Shown: positions 54,996-63,960 of the stretch, in pieces
Layout: each line of letters opens with the position of its first letter
Numbering within the stretch: position 1 is the first letter of the stretch
From: Colimorpha sp045597845
GTDB taxonomy: Bacteria > Bacteroidota > Bacteroidia > Bacteroidales > P3
Length of the DNA: 64,000 nucleotides
Reading direction: 5' to 3'
Assembly: GCA_045597845.1 (NCBI GenBank)
Contig: JAZLKZ010000107.1
Span: 17,125-81,124 of the forward strand
The notes under the pieces: generated by a model
Seen by the model: the letters and a program-made list of their open reading frames with translations, nothing else
Databases searched by the model: none
What the model was told of the DNA's origin: nothing
Program-made: the position numbers and the translations under genes

Positions 54996-57251
54996 TTATC
55001 GCACCACGATTTCATCAGTAAAGAGCCAGACGGGATTGCCGGCGGCACGGTGCCAATCTGGGATTTTAGGAAGGGATTCTGCCACGACACGCACATAACG
55101 GACCTTGGTCGTTTTGTCCAAATGGCAACCGAAATGTTTGATTTCAGGGGTCGCCAGATTTTGAGGATTGTCGCCTTGCCGACTCCCCACTTTGGACCAA
55201 TTCTTGCCATCGTTCGACACATAGAATGTCACTTGTTTGGGCGCAAAAATCCATGACAAGGGATAGAAGAAAAAGTCCATCGAGATTTCCGACACCTTCT
55301 TTTCTACGCCTAAATCCACAGTGGCGTCAACCTCATTGCCATAGAAACCAAGCCAGTTGTGCTGGTAGTTGAGGATACCCGACTTGCCGTCGGTCAGCGA
55401 TTGTGCCCCGCCAGCATCATAGCGGGCATCGAAAGGTTTTGCCAACGTAACCTTGCAGCCTTGCGCCAGCGAGTTGCCTTGCGCCTTGCGGATATAATTG
55501 TCGATGTCGGCACGAAACTCTTCAGGGCGGTAGCCCATCTCATGCAATTTCTCGATGCCAAACACTTTGCAGCCTTGCAAGAAAGCGTCGGCGCGCCGCA
55601 CCCATGCTGAATCCAAAACACGAAAGCCTGCGCTATCAGTAAAGAAACTATAGCCCGGCAATGCCTCATAGAGTGCCATCTCCAAGGCGGCGAAATCCAG
55701 CGAAAGCTGGAAATACCACAGCCGAGAAGTCTCCTCGACACTTTCCGCCACTGCAAAAGCGGAATCCATCAGGGTTTCATAATATTCCAAATACTTGAGG
55801 TAAGTGTCTTTGGCGTCGATGGGATAGCCGTAAATCTCCAACCTTTTCTTCGAACGGACAACCTGCAGCGTCATATCGTCAAGGATGCGTTCCACATAGC
55901 AACTTCCCACCCCATAATAGCCCTGGCAAAAATCATGTATCAAGGAATCGACATCCTCGTCTGGATTCCACATCAGCTTGGCGATGAGATAAGTACGCAG
56001 TTCCATCCATGCCGTCTTGTTGTCCTCGCCAGTACCCTGTTCAAACATCATACGTACGCCGTGGTCGTGGAAATATTGCAAGTTGGACTGCAAGACGTGA
56101 AGGTTGGGGAAAGGGTCCATAAAATTGCGGAACTGCACGATATAGTCCCACATAAAAATGTTATTGGTAAGACTTCCCCACCCTTCCATATCATTACGGA
56201 ACGATTTTTCGACAGGATTGGTAGCGATAGGCAGATGTCGGTCGCACTCGATGGAGCAGAACATGATATTCACGTTGCTGTCTGGATGTTGGGGGTCTGG
56301 ACAGTCCAGCTGAGGGGGCCTGCGTGTGAACTGATAGCCCAAAGTGGAAATGGTCTTGTCTGGGAAACGGCGTGCCACCTGATTGACGAAGTGGATAAGC
56401 GTACCCGACGGACCTCCGTAAAGGGAGTCAGCATGGCGACAGGCTGGACAGGTGCAGTTGCTGTAGTTGTCGTTGTTCGACACCGACCAAATGGTTTTCT
56501 CGGGATGGGCGCGCATCATGGAGTCGAGATTCTGGCAAAGTACCTCCAGCACTTGCGGATTAGAGAGACATAGCTGGCCGTCACGCATACGATGTCCGTC
56601 AATCTCGGAAAACCACTCGGGGTGCTTGGCAAAATAGCGCTGCTGCGGGACAAGGTGTTGGAAGGTGTGGACAAACATCCCCCAGTCACGGAAAAGGTCT
56701 TGGCGGTTGTGGAGCTTGTGCTTGTCGGCATACGACTGGCTGTGGTTGGGGTAATAGTAGAGCGTTTCGCGATAGCGGAAAGCAGGATTCTTCACCTCTA
56801 CAAACGGTTCCAAAACATACTCTTGCAAATGAGGCACAAACTCCGCTTCGGGAGTATAGTAACGGCAGCCCAAATGGTGTTCCAAAAAGTCATACACGCC
56901 ATAAAGCGTCGCCTTGGCAGTGTTGCCACAGATAACCAAGTCATGCCCATCGCTGCACACCAAGAATCCATCGTCGCGCAATTGCGCCAATTGCTTGGCG
57001 TAATGCTGCTCCACATAGCGCGTTCTACCGATATAGACGATAGCCATATCAGTACCTTGACGGCGATTTTCCGCGCCTGCGATGCGACCCATATACTCCT
57101 GAAACTCGGCGCCAGCCAAATGTTCCAGCGAGTCGGCACCCGCAGGATAGACAATGCGGAAATTGGTCATTCCTTTCTGTATCAGAGGCTGTTGCGCACA
57201 CGTTATGACAAACGCAAACATCGCCGACAACAACAAGAGGATTCTTTTCAT
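54996..57251 (-). CDS. DUF4838 glycoside-hydrolase-like protein with F5/8C domain
   Basis: 751 residues with a signal peptide (about 1-19, ending ITCAQ). An N-terminal hexosaminidase-type alpha/beta domain (about 25-150; TLYGVYDFLEHHLGCRYYTP) precedes the DUF4838 barrel (about 160-480; RYRETLYYYPNHSQSY, VSNNDNYSNCTCPACR, GPSGTLIHFVNQVA). The C-terminus is a discoidin (F5/8C) sugar-binding domain (ARYDAGGAQSLTDGKSG, YVSNDGKNWSKVG). Such proteins are predicted to act on polysaccharides, but the activity is not established. It is convergent with the GH78 gene and has a strong promoter just upstream. Confidence 0.88.
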   Translation of the reverse strand: MKRILLLLSAMFAFVITCAQQPLIQKGMTNFRIVYPAGADSLEHLAGAEFQEYMGRIAGAENRRQGTDMAIVYIGRTRYVEQHYAKQLAQLRDDGFLVCSDGHDLVICGNTAKATLYGVYDFLEHHLGCRYYTPEAEFVPHLQEYVLEPFVEVKNPAFRYRETLYYYPNHSQSYADKHKLHNRQDLFRDWGMFVHTFQHLVPQQRYFAKHPEWFSEIDGHRMRDGQLCLSNPQVLEVLCQNLDSMMRAHPEKTIWSVSNNDNYSNCTCPACRHADSLYGGPSGTLIHFVNQVARRFPDKTISTLGYQFTRRPPQLDCPDPQHPDSNVNIMFCSIECDRHLPIATNPVEKSFRNDMEGWGSLTNNIFMWDYIVQFRNFMDPFPNLHVLQSNLQYFHDHGVRMMFEQGTGEDNKTAWMELRTYLIAKLMWNPDEDVDSLIHDFCQGYYGVGSCYVERILDDMTLQVVRSKKRLEIYGYPIDAKDTYLKYLEYYETLMDSAFAVAESVEETSRLWYFQLSLDFAALEMALYEALPGYSFFTDSAGFRVLDSAWVRRADAFLQGCKVFGIEKLHEMGYRPEEFRADIDNYIRKAQGNSLAQGCKVTLAKPFDARYDAGGAQSLTDGKSGILNYQHNWLGFYGNEVDATVDLGVEKKVSEISMDFFFYPLSWIFAPKQVTFYVSNDGKNWSKVGSRQGDNPQNLATPEIKHFGCHLDKTTKVRYVRVVAESLPKIPDWHRAAGNPVWLFTDEIVVR

Positions 57252-57296
57252 GCTAAGGGTTTCTTTGGTGACTTACTTAATTTGTCGATTGCAATG

Positions 57297-57328
57297 CAAA
57301 AATACGATTAATTCTTCATAGTTTCAAA
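57297..57328 (-). promoter_or_regulatory. Promoter of the DUF4838 gene
   Basis: On the minus strand TTTG (57328-57325) is followed after 20 bp by TATTTTTG (57304-57297). This is a good fit to the Bacteroidetes consensus, 45 bp before the start codon. Confidence 0.7.
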
Positions 57329-57439
57329 CTGACAAAATGACACATCAAGCAATATGGCACAGGACTTGAAGACATTCACCATGGTGTGCGGAGCAGTCCG
57401 CAGACTGACACATTGATTATTCATTAAAACACGTATATC

Positions 57440-59338
57440 ATGGAAGGTAATCTCAACGTACAGACCGAAAACATTTTCCCGGTAATCAAAAAATTTCTCT
57501 ACTCTGACCACGAAATCTTTCTGCGCGAACTGGTTAGCAACGCCATCGACGCAACTCAGAAACTCAAAGCGCTCTCCTCGCGCGGCGAATTCAAGGGCGA
57601 GATGGGCGACCTCACCGTAGAGGTGAAGCTCGACAAGAAAACCCTTACCATCAGCGACCACGGCATTGGCATGAGCGCCGACGAAATTGAAAAATACATC
57701 AACCAGATAGCCTTCTCGGGTGCCAACGACTTTTTGGACAAATACAAGGACGTACAGGAAAACCTCATCGGACATTTTGGCCTGGGATTCTATTCCGCCT
57801 TCATGGTTGCCGACAAGGTTGAAATCAAGACCAAGTCCTACACCGACGCCCCCGCCATGCATTGGAGCTGCGACGGTTCCCCTTCTTTCACGATGAAAGA
57901 ATGCAAGAAGGAAGAGCGCGGCACCGACATCATCCTCCACATCGCCGACGACTGCAAGGAATTCCTCGAAGAGCACCGCATCCTCAACCTACTGAAGAAA
58001 TACTGTCGATTCATGCCCGTAGCCATCCGCTTTGGCGAAGAGAGCGACTGGGTGGACAGCGAAACCGAATTCAACGAAGTAGATGACGGCAACGGCGGCA
58101 AAAAGAAAGAACCCAAGCGAGTGGAAGTCAAGAAACCACGCATCATCAACGACACCGACCCAGCCTGGAAGAAGACCCCTGCCAACCTGACAGACGAAGA
58201 CTACAAAAAGTTCTACCATGAGCTTTACCCCATGAACTTCGAGGATCCGCTGTTCCAGATTCACCTGAATGTCGATTACCCCTTCAACCTCACGGGCATC
58301 CTCTATTTCCCCAAGGTACGCAAGACCATCGACCCCAACCGCAACAAGATTCAGCTCTACTGCAATCAAGTGTTTGTCACCGACAGCGTTGAGGGCATCG
58401 TACCCGAATACTTGATGCTACTCCACGGTGTGCTTGATTCGCCCGACATCCCGTTGAACGTGAGCCGCAGCTACCTGCAAAGCGACGGCAACGTGAAGAA
58501 AATCTCCAACCACATCAGTAAGAAAGTCGCCGACAAGTTGGAAGAGATGTTCAAGAACGGAAGAGAGGATTTCGAGAAGAAATGGGACGACATCAAGATT
58601 TTCGTGGAATACGGCATGCTCACCGAAGAAAAATTCTGCGAACGCGCCATGAAGTTCAGCCTCTTCAAGAACACCGATGGCGACTACTTCTCCTTCGATG
58701 ACTACCGCGACAAAATCAAAGTCTTACAAACCGACAAGGACAAGACCCTCTGCTACCTCTACGCCACCGATGCCGAAGAGCAGCACGCCTATATTGCCAA
58801 AGCCAAAGAGAAGGGTTACGACGTATTGTTGATGGACAGCGTTCTTACACCACATTTTGTCAATCTGTTGGAACAAAAGTTTGAGAAAAGTCGCTTCGTT
58901 CGCGTGGATAGCGATGTGGTCGAAAAACTCATTCCCCACGAGGACAACATCCCCGAAAAGCTCAGCAAAGAAGAGCAGGACAAGCTGAAACCCATCATCG
59001 AAAACGAGATAGACAAGCAGAAATACACCGTCCAGATGGAGAGTTTGGAAAGCGACGACCAACCCATGATCATCACCCAAAGCGAATTCATGCGCCGCTA
59101 CAAAGAGATGAGCGCCATGGGTGGCGGAATGAGTTTCTACGGCGACCTTCCAGAGAGCTACAACCTGGTGGTGAACGTAAACCATCCGCTTATCGAGCAG
59201 GTACTCAAAGAGGAAGACAGCGACAAACAAAAACAACTGGTTCATCAACTTACAGACCTTGCGCTGCTGAGCAACGGACTTCTAAAAGGCGAAGCCCTCA
59301 CCGAGTTCATCAAGCGCAGCATCGCCATTATCAAATAA
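57440..59338 (+). CDS. htpG: Molecular chaperone HtpG (Hsp90)
   Basis: 632 residues, normal for bacterial Hsp90. The GHKL ATPase motifs are clear: RELVSNAIDA (catalytic E and N), DHGIGM and GHFGLGFYSAF. The middle domain has the arginine region NVSRSYLQSDG, and the C-terminal dimer domain is complete. It is a cytosolic chaperone. A strong terminator follows. Confidence 0.98.
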   Translation: MEGNLNVQTENIFPVIKKFLYSDHEIFLRELVSNAIDATQKLKALSSRGEFKGEMGDLTVEVKLDKKTLTISDHGIGMSADEIEKYINQIAFSGANDFLDKYKDVQENLIGHFGLGFYSAFMVADKVEIKTKSYTDAPAMHWSCDGSPSFTMKECKKEERGTDIILHIADDCKEFLEEHRILNLLKKYCRFMPVAIRFGEESDWVDSETEFNEVDDGNGGKKKEPKRVEVKKPRIINDTDPAWKKTPANLTDEDYKKFYHELYPMNFEDPLFQIHLNVDYPFNLTGILYFPKVRKTIDPNRNKIQLYCNQVFVTDSVEGIVPEYLMLLHGVLDSPDIPLNVSRSYLQSDGNVKKISNHISKKVADKLEEMFKNGREDFEKKWDDIKIFVEYGMLTEEKFCERAMKFSLFKNTDGDYFSFDDYRDKIKVLQTDKDKTLCYLYATDAEEQHAYIAKAKEKGYDVLLMDSVLTPHFVNLLEQKFEKSRFVRVDSDVVEKLIPHEDNIPEKLSKEEQDKLKPIIENEIDKQKYTVQMESLESDDQPMIITQSEFMRRYKEMSAMGGGMSFYGDLPESYNLVVNVNHPLIEQVLKEEDSDKQKQLVHQLTDLALLSNGLLKGEALTEFIKRSIAIIK

Positions 59339-59362
59339 CGAACAGCTTTTTCATTCATACCG

Positions 59363-59409
59363 CAAAAACGGATGTCTTGAACCTTCGAGGCGTCCGTTTT
59401 TGTTTTTTC
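59363..59409 (+). terminator. Terminator of htpG
   Basis: CAAAAACGGATG pairs with CGTCCGTTTTTG (one G-T pair) around a 16-nt loop and runs into TTTTTTC. Confidence 0.85.
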
Positions 59410-59454
59410 ACCATTTTCAAACGTTTCGAAAGCTTTTCTTTCGTTTTTTTTTCG

Positions 59455-59462
59455 TAATTTTG
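59455..59462 (+). promoter_or_regulatory. Promoter -7 box of lysS
   Basis: TAATTTTG followed by CAAAG, on the plus strand, with a T-rich tract before it; the leader to the ATG at 59598 is about 130 nt. Confidence 0.55.
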
Positions 59463-59597
59463 CAAAGATTATGTTTCAACACGAAACATACGCTTTTGTC
59501 GGCAGTTCCTTGTTGCACGAATCACGCCTTACAGCATTTGTACAGCAACGCGACAAACTATAAAACAAAAATTATAAATATTTCAATAATCAATACT

Positions 59598-61316
59598 ATG
59601 CCAGAATTAAGTGAACAAGAACAGATTCGTAGAAACTCACTGAACGAACTCAAGAAACTGGGCATCAACCCCTACCCTGCCGCTCTTTATGAGGTAAATG
59701 CCAAGAGCAGCGACATTCTGGAACAATTTCCCAACGACAACACGCTGTTTCAAGACATCAGCATCGCCGGCCGCATAATGAGCCGCCGCATCATGGGCGC
59801 CGCCTCTTTTGTGGAGTTGCAAGACAGCTACGGCCGCATCCAGTTGTATGTGAAACGCGACGAGATATGCCCCGACGAGGACAAGACACTCTACAACACC
59901 GTTTTCAAACGTCTGTTGGACATCGGCGATATCATTGGCGTAAAAGGCTACGTCTTCGTCACCCAGATGGGCGAAATCTCCATCCATGTCAAGAGTCTTA
60001 CCGTCCTCAGCAAGTCTTTGCGTCCCCTCCCTATCGTCAAGGAAAAAGACGGCGTAGTGTACGACGCTTTCAGCGACCCCGAACAACGTTACCGCATGCG
60101 TTATGTCGATTTGATTGTCAATCCTCAGGTGCGCAAAGTATTCGAACAACGCGCAAAGATTGTCAACACCATGCGCGAATACTTCAACGAACAAGGCTAC
60201 CTCGAAGTAGATACTCCCGTATTGCAATCCATCCCCGGCGGCGCAGCTGCACGTCCTTTCATCACCCACCACAACGCATTGGACATCGACCTCTACCTGC
60301 GTATTGCCAATGAGCTGTATCTGAAACGTCTGATTGTCGGTGGTTATGCCGGCGTCTATGAGTTCAGTCGCAATTTCCGCAACGAGGGCATGGACCGCAC
60401 CCACAACCCCGAATTCACCTGCATGGAAATCTACGTGGCCTACAAGGACTATAACTGGATGATGACCTTCGTGGAGAATATGTTGAGCCGCATCGCAACG
60501 ACCTTGCACGGCAAGACCACCGTCAGCGTATGGGGCAACGAAATCGACTTCAAGCCACCATTCCGCCGCGCCCCGATGGTGGAGCTCATCAAGGAAGAGA
60601 CTGGCGTGGATGTCAGCGGAATGAACGAAGAGCAACTGCGCGAAGCCTGCAAGCAACTCGGCGTTGAAACCGACACCACAATGGGCAAGGGCAAGCTCAT
60701 CGGTGCCATTTTCGGCGAAAAATGCGAGCACAAACTCATCCAGCCCACTTTCGTCACCGACTACCCCATCGAAATGTCGCCGCTCTGCAAACGTCACCGC
60801 GACAATCCAGAATTGACCGAGCGTTTCGAACTCTTTGTCAACGGCAAGGAACTCGCCAACGCCTATAGCGAACTCAACGACCCCATCGACCAGTTGGAGC
60901 GTTTCCAGGAGCAGTTGCGCCTGAGCGAGAAAGGCGACGACGAGGCAATGTTTATCGATATGGACTTTGTGCGCGCGCTTGAATTTGGTATGCCTCCAAC
61001 CTCCGGCATGGGCATCGGCATCGACCGCTTGGTGATGATGATGACCGGCGAACAGAGCATTCAGGATGTGCTGCTCTTCCCGCAGATGAAACCAGAAAAG
61101 AAAGCCATTGTGACCACCGACGAAGAGTTTGTAGATCACGGCGTTGCCGCAGAGTGGGTTCCCATGTTGCGCAAAGCGGGCATCAACACCCTCGCACAGC
61201 TCAAAGAAGCCAACCCCAACAAGCTCTACAACGACCTCAACGGTCTGCGCAAGAAGAACAAGCTTGACATCCCTCCCGTACAGAAAGAGGCTGTCGAGGC
61301 TTGGATCAACGCATAA
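59598..61316 (+). CDS. lysS: Lysyl-tRNA synthetase, class II
   Basis: 572 residues from ATG 59598 (MPELSEQEQI); a TTG-initiated frame reaches back to 59400 but runs through the terminator and promoter, so it is not used. The OB-fold anticodon domain comes first (IAGRIMSRRIMGAASFVELQD), then class II motif 2 (FRNEGMDRTHNPEFTCMEIY) and motif 3 (GMGIGIDRLVMM). A C-terminal extension of about 65 residues (EEFVDHGVAAEWVPMLRKAG, LKEANPNKLYNDLNGLRKKN) is present, as in other Bacteroidetes LysRS; its role is unclear. Confidence 0.97.
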   Translation: MPELSEQEQIRRNSLNELKKLGINPYPAALYEVNAKSSDILEQFPNDNTLFQDISIAGRIMSRRIMGAASFVELQDSYGRIQLYVKRDEICPDEDKTLYNTVFKRLLDIGDIIGVKGYVFVTQMGEISIHVKSLTVLSKSLRPLPIVKEKDGVVYDAFSDPEQRYRMRYVDLIVNPQVRKVFEQRAKIVNTMREYFNEQGYLEVDTPVLQSIPGGAAARPFITHHNALDIDLYLRIANELYLKRLIVGGYAGVYEFSRNFRNEGMDRTHNPEFTCMEIYVAYKDYNWMMTFVENMLSRIATTLHGKTTVSVWGNEIDFKPPFRRAPMVELIKEETGVDVSGMNEEQLREACKQLGVETDTTMGKGKLIGAIFGEKCEHKLIQPTFVTDYPIEMSPLCKRHRDNPELTERFELFVNGKELANAYSELNDPIDQLERFQEQLRLSEKGDDEAMFIDMDFVRALEFGMPPTSGMGIGIDRLVMMMTGEQSIQDVLLFPQMKPEKKAIVTTDEEFVDHGVAAEWVPMLRKAGINTLAQLKEANPNKLYNDLNGLRKKNKLDIPPVQKEAVEAWINA

Positions 61317-61333
61317 AAAGCACCATTACATAC

Positions 61334-61378
61334 AAAGAGTAAAGAGTGAAAGAGCAATTCCACTCTTTACTCTTTTTT
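61334..61378 (+). terminator. Terminator of lysS
   Basis: AAAGAGTAAAGAGTG pairs perfectly with CACTCTTTACTCTTT (15 bp) around a 12-nt loop, followed by TTT. Confidence 0.88.
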
Positions 61379-61460
61379 AGCACAAGACATTGCGTCACAC
61401 AGCCTTTGAGTCAACAATTCAACAAAAGCACTTTCGTTTTTTCATATTTCTTTCATTTCC

Positions 61461-62099
61461 ATGCTTGTAAAACAAATCACCCTCAACCATTTCGGAGTCA
61501 ATTGTTACATCATTTGGGACGAAGCCACAAAAGAATGCGCCATCGTTGACCCCGCCGCCGAAACCACCTACGAAGACACGCAAGTAACGCAGTTTATTGA
61601 CGGAAACAAACTCAATGTCAAATGGATTATGCTCACCCACGCTCATGTCGATCATATTGCAGGTTTGCGAGAATGCTGTCAAAAATACAATCTTCCAGTA
61701 ACCATGCACGAAGAAGGCTTCAAACTGCTGAGACAAGCCGCAGCCTACGGGTCCGTGATGGGTTTTGAGGTGGAAGCGATGGACGACCTCACGACCAATT
61801 TCATCAACGACGGAGACATTATTGCTTTGGGCGAAAGCAAGATCGAAGCACGCTATGTGCCAGGCCATTGTCCCGGCAGCCTTTGCTATGTGCTTGCCGA
61901 GGAGCAACAAGTTCTCACCGGAGATGCATTGTTTCGACTCAGCATCGGACGTGCCGACCTTCCTGGAGGAGACGAACGACTTCTGATCGAAAAACTCAAA
62001 AGTCGCATCATGGTATTGGATGACGATTATCAGGTGCTTCCCGGCCACGGCGAGCTGAGCACCATCGGCGACGAACGAAAATACAACCCTTTCTTTTAA
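61461..62099 (+). CDS. MBL-fold metallohydrolase (glyoxalase II-like)
   Basis: 212 residues with the metallo-beta-lactamase metal motif HAHVDH (H60, H62, D64, H65), the GHCPGSLCYV site and LTGDALF, then GHGELSTIGDERK at the end. This subgroup resembles hydroxyacylglutathione hydrolases and small thioester hydrolases; the substrate is unknown. It stands between lysS and ung on the same strand. Confidence 0.92.
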   Translation: MLVKQITLNHFGVNCYIIWDEATKECAIVDPAAETTYEDTQVTQFIDGNKLNVKWIMLTHAHVDHIAGLRECCQKYNLPVTMHEEGFKLLRQAAAYGSVMGFEVEAMDDLTTNFINDGDIIALGESKIEARYVPGHCPGSLCYVLAEEQQVLTGDALFRLSIGRADLPGGDERLLIEKLKSRIMVLDDDYQVLPGHGELSTIGDERKYNPFF

Positions 62100-62177
62100 G
62101 AAACATAAAAAAATAACCTAGGACAAAAGTCAAGGTCAAGGTTAGAGTTCCCAACTCACTAATCACTATTTACAATC

Positions 62178-62861
62178 ATGTCCATTTCTCCCAAGATAGA
62201 AGCCAGTTGGCTGGAAGTGTTGCGACCACAATTTGAAGCACCCTACTTTGCACAGCTCAAGAATTTCTTGATATCTGAGCGCCAACAATACACCTGCTAT
62301 CCTGCTGGTAGCAACATTTTTGCCGCATTCGACCGCACTCCATTCGACAAAGTAAAGGTGGTCATCCTCGGGCAAGACCCCTACCACGAACCGGGGCAGG
62401 CACACGGACTCTGTTTTTCCGTACCCAACGGCATACAAGTGCCCCCCTCGTTGGTGAACATCATCAAGGAAATCAACAGTGACTTGGGCGCCAACATTCC
62501 CACCGACAAAGGCAACTTGGAAGGATGGGCAGACCAAGGCGTATTGTTGCTCAACGCCACACTTACCGTGCGCGCCCATCAAGCCGGCTCGCACCAGCAC
62601 CACGGTTGGGAGACTTTTACCGACGCCGCCATCAGCACCCTATCGCAGCAACGCAGCGGCATCGTTTTCCTCTTGTGGGGAAGTTTTGCCATTGTCAAAT
62701 CTCAGCTGATAGACAAGTCAAAGCACTTTGTACTCACTGCGCCGCACCCATCGCCGCTGTCAGCCTATAGAGGCTTTTTCGGCTGCAAGCACTTCTCTCA
62801 GTGCAACGCAATTCTCCAACAACAAGGACTCACGCCCATCGACTGGACAAAGATACACTAA
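62178..62861 (+). CDS. ung: Uracil-DNA glycosylase, family 1
   Basis: 227 residues. The water-activating loop is GQDPYHEPGQAHGLCFSV (D67) and the DNA-intercalation motif HPSPLSAYRGFFGCKHFS is present, as is LLLNATLTVR. Ung removes uracil from DNA in the first step of base excision repair. Intact and of normal length. Confidence 0.97.
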   Translation: MSISPKIEASWLEVLRPQFEAPYFAQLKNFLISERQQYTCYPAGSNIFAAFDRTPFDKVKVVILGQDPYHEPGQAHGLCFSVPNGIQVPPSLVNIIKEINSDLGANIPTDKGNLEGWADQGVLLLNATLTVRAHQAGSHQHHGWETFTDAAISTLSQQRSGIVFLLWGSFAIVKSQLIDKSKHFVLTAPHPSPLSAYRGFFGCKHFSQCNAILQQQGLTPIDWTKIH

Positions 62862-62894
62862 ACCACTCTGCACTGAATGTGCAAAGTGGTTTAG
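62858..62894 (+). terminator. Hairpin overlapping the ung stop codon
   Basis: CTAAACCACT pairs with AGTGGTTTAG, and inside GCAC with GTGC, around a short loop. No T tract follows, so it may stabilise or weakly terminate the transcript. Confidence 0.5.
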
Positions 62895-62928
62895 TGTTAG
62901 TAAGTTTCTGGCATAACTTCACGGACAA

Positions 62929-63648
62929 TCAAAACGTCCACATAAGAGTATCCACGGCAAGAAAGTCTATCTCTTCCAAAGAGGTGCGGAGGTGAAATAA
63001 ATCCATCGGTTCTACGGATGTGGTTCCGTCTGAATAAATGTAATAGGCCAGCTTCAAGGTTCCGTTCTTGTCAAGAATATATGTGGTTGGGGTCGCTGTT
63101 GCACCATCCGTAATCCTGCGGTTGAAAAGGCAATTTGTTATATTGCCGTTGGATGAAAGATATTCAGGCGAATCGTCCCTGAGATAATACATGGCAGTGC
63201 TTATTCCGTAACTCTTAAGGAAATCTTCGTTCCACTTAACTCCACCACAATCAATTTGAACAAAATACCAACTTACCGTAGAACTGTCCAATTTATGCCA
63301 CAGTTGAGAATAAGTGTCTCCAAAACGTTTTCGACACGCTCCACAGCAGTTGCTGTATAGGACAACCAATTTATACTTGTTAGAATCTTGATCAATCAGG
63401 GTCTTCAATTCGTTTACCGTAAGTGGTATTTGAGATGTGTATTGAGCAGCTTGTCGGATTCTGCCGGGACTTTCATAGCACAGACGGACACAGTCTGGAA
63501 CCATCAGCGCCAATAGCATTATCAAGCAAGTTATGTAACTATTATTAGTTTTTTTACTGTACTCATTGTTGAATAATTGAAAAAACATTAGGTGACATAT
63601 TTCTTTCCAGAATAGAGATGTTGGCAGGGACAATAAGAGAGTCCTCAA
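62929..63648 (-). CDS. Membrane-anchored thioredoxin-like protein
   Basis: 239 residues. One hydrophobic segment spans about 38-55, and the remainder lies outside the membrane. The thioredoxin-type site is C102-GA-C105 within YSNCCGACRKRFG, with an extra cysteine at 101; a TPTTYILD loop gives the cis-proline region. It could start at an internal methionine. It overlaps the small lipoprotein gene upstream by four bases (ATGA), so the two are made together. Substrate unknown. Confidence 0.75.
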   Translation of the reverse strand: MRTLLLSLPTSLFWKEICHLMFFQLFNNEYSKKTNNSYITCLIMLLALMVPDCVRLCYESPGRIRQAAQYTSQIPLTVNELKTLIDQDSNKYKLVVLYSNCCGACRKRFGDTYSQLWHKLDSSTVSWYFVQIDCGGVKWNEDFLKSYGISTAMYYLRDDSPEYLSSNGNITNCLFNRRITDGATATPTTYILDKNGTLKLAYYIYSDGTTSVEPMDLFHLRTSLEEIDFLAVDTLMWTF

Positions 63649-63914
63649 TTGTTCTCAACAATATACTTTCCTTCATATTTCTCACTCAAATATTCGTTTA
63701 AGGAATTAATAAGTTTTGAGCAGTCAAAGTTAAGTACAAGATTACCCTCTAACTTTGCCTCAGCATTGTGTCTCGCAACAGCTATTTGATTTTCAACCAA
63801 TCCAGCATCAAAACTTTGCATTTCTTTTTCTTCTTTCTCGCAAGCAACAAAAAGAATTGCACCAACTGCGAATATAGCCACTACGAGGGCTATGATATAT
63901 CTTGATTTTTTCAT
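63645..63914 (-). CDS. Small lipoprotein, paralogue of the 26.8-kb gene
   Basis: 89 residues with a lipoprotein signal (MKKSRYIIALVVAIF...LFVACEKEEKE, lipobox cysteine about 26). The signal and the first bases of the gene are nearly the same as in the 26797 gene, but here the A tract has six As and the frame is intact. The mature part is short (about 63 residues), ends EKYEGKYIVENN and has no recognised domain. It is coupled to the thioredoxin-like gene. Confidence 0.8.
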   Translation of the reverse strand: MKKSRYIIALVVAIFAVGAILFVACEKEEKEMQSFDAGLVENQIAVARHNAEAKLEGNLVLNFDCSKLINSLNEYLSEKYEGKYIVENN

Positions 63915-63960
63915 AATGTTTAAGATTTGGATTTGAATTTTGGCAGCACTTGTCTGCCGG
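63915..63960 (-). promoter_or_regulatory. Shared 5' leader with hairpin (copy B)
   Basis: On the minus strand GGCAG (63958-63954) and CTGCC (63946-63942) form a small hairpin, followed by an A-rich run and AAACATT before the ATG. It matches the leader at 26751-26796 over most of its length. Confidence 0.6.

Noticed and set aside
59400..59597. Extended N-terminus of lysyl-tRNA synthetase
   Set aside because: The extra 66 codons start with TTG, run through the htpG terminator and the lysS promoter, and have no counterpart in the family.
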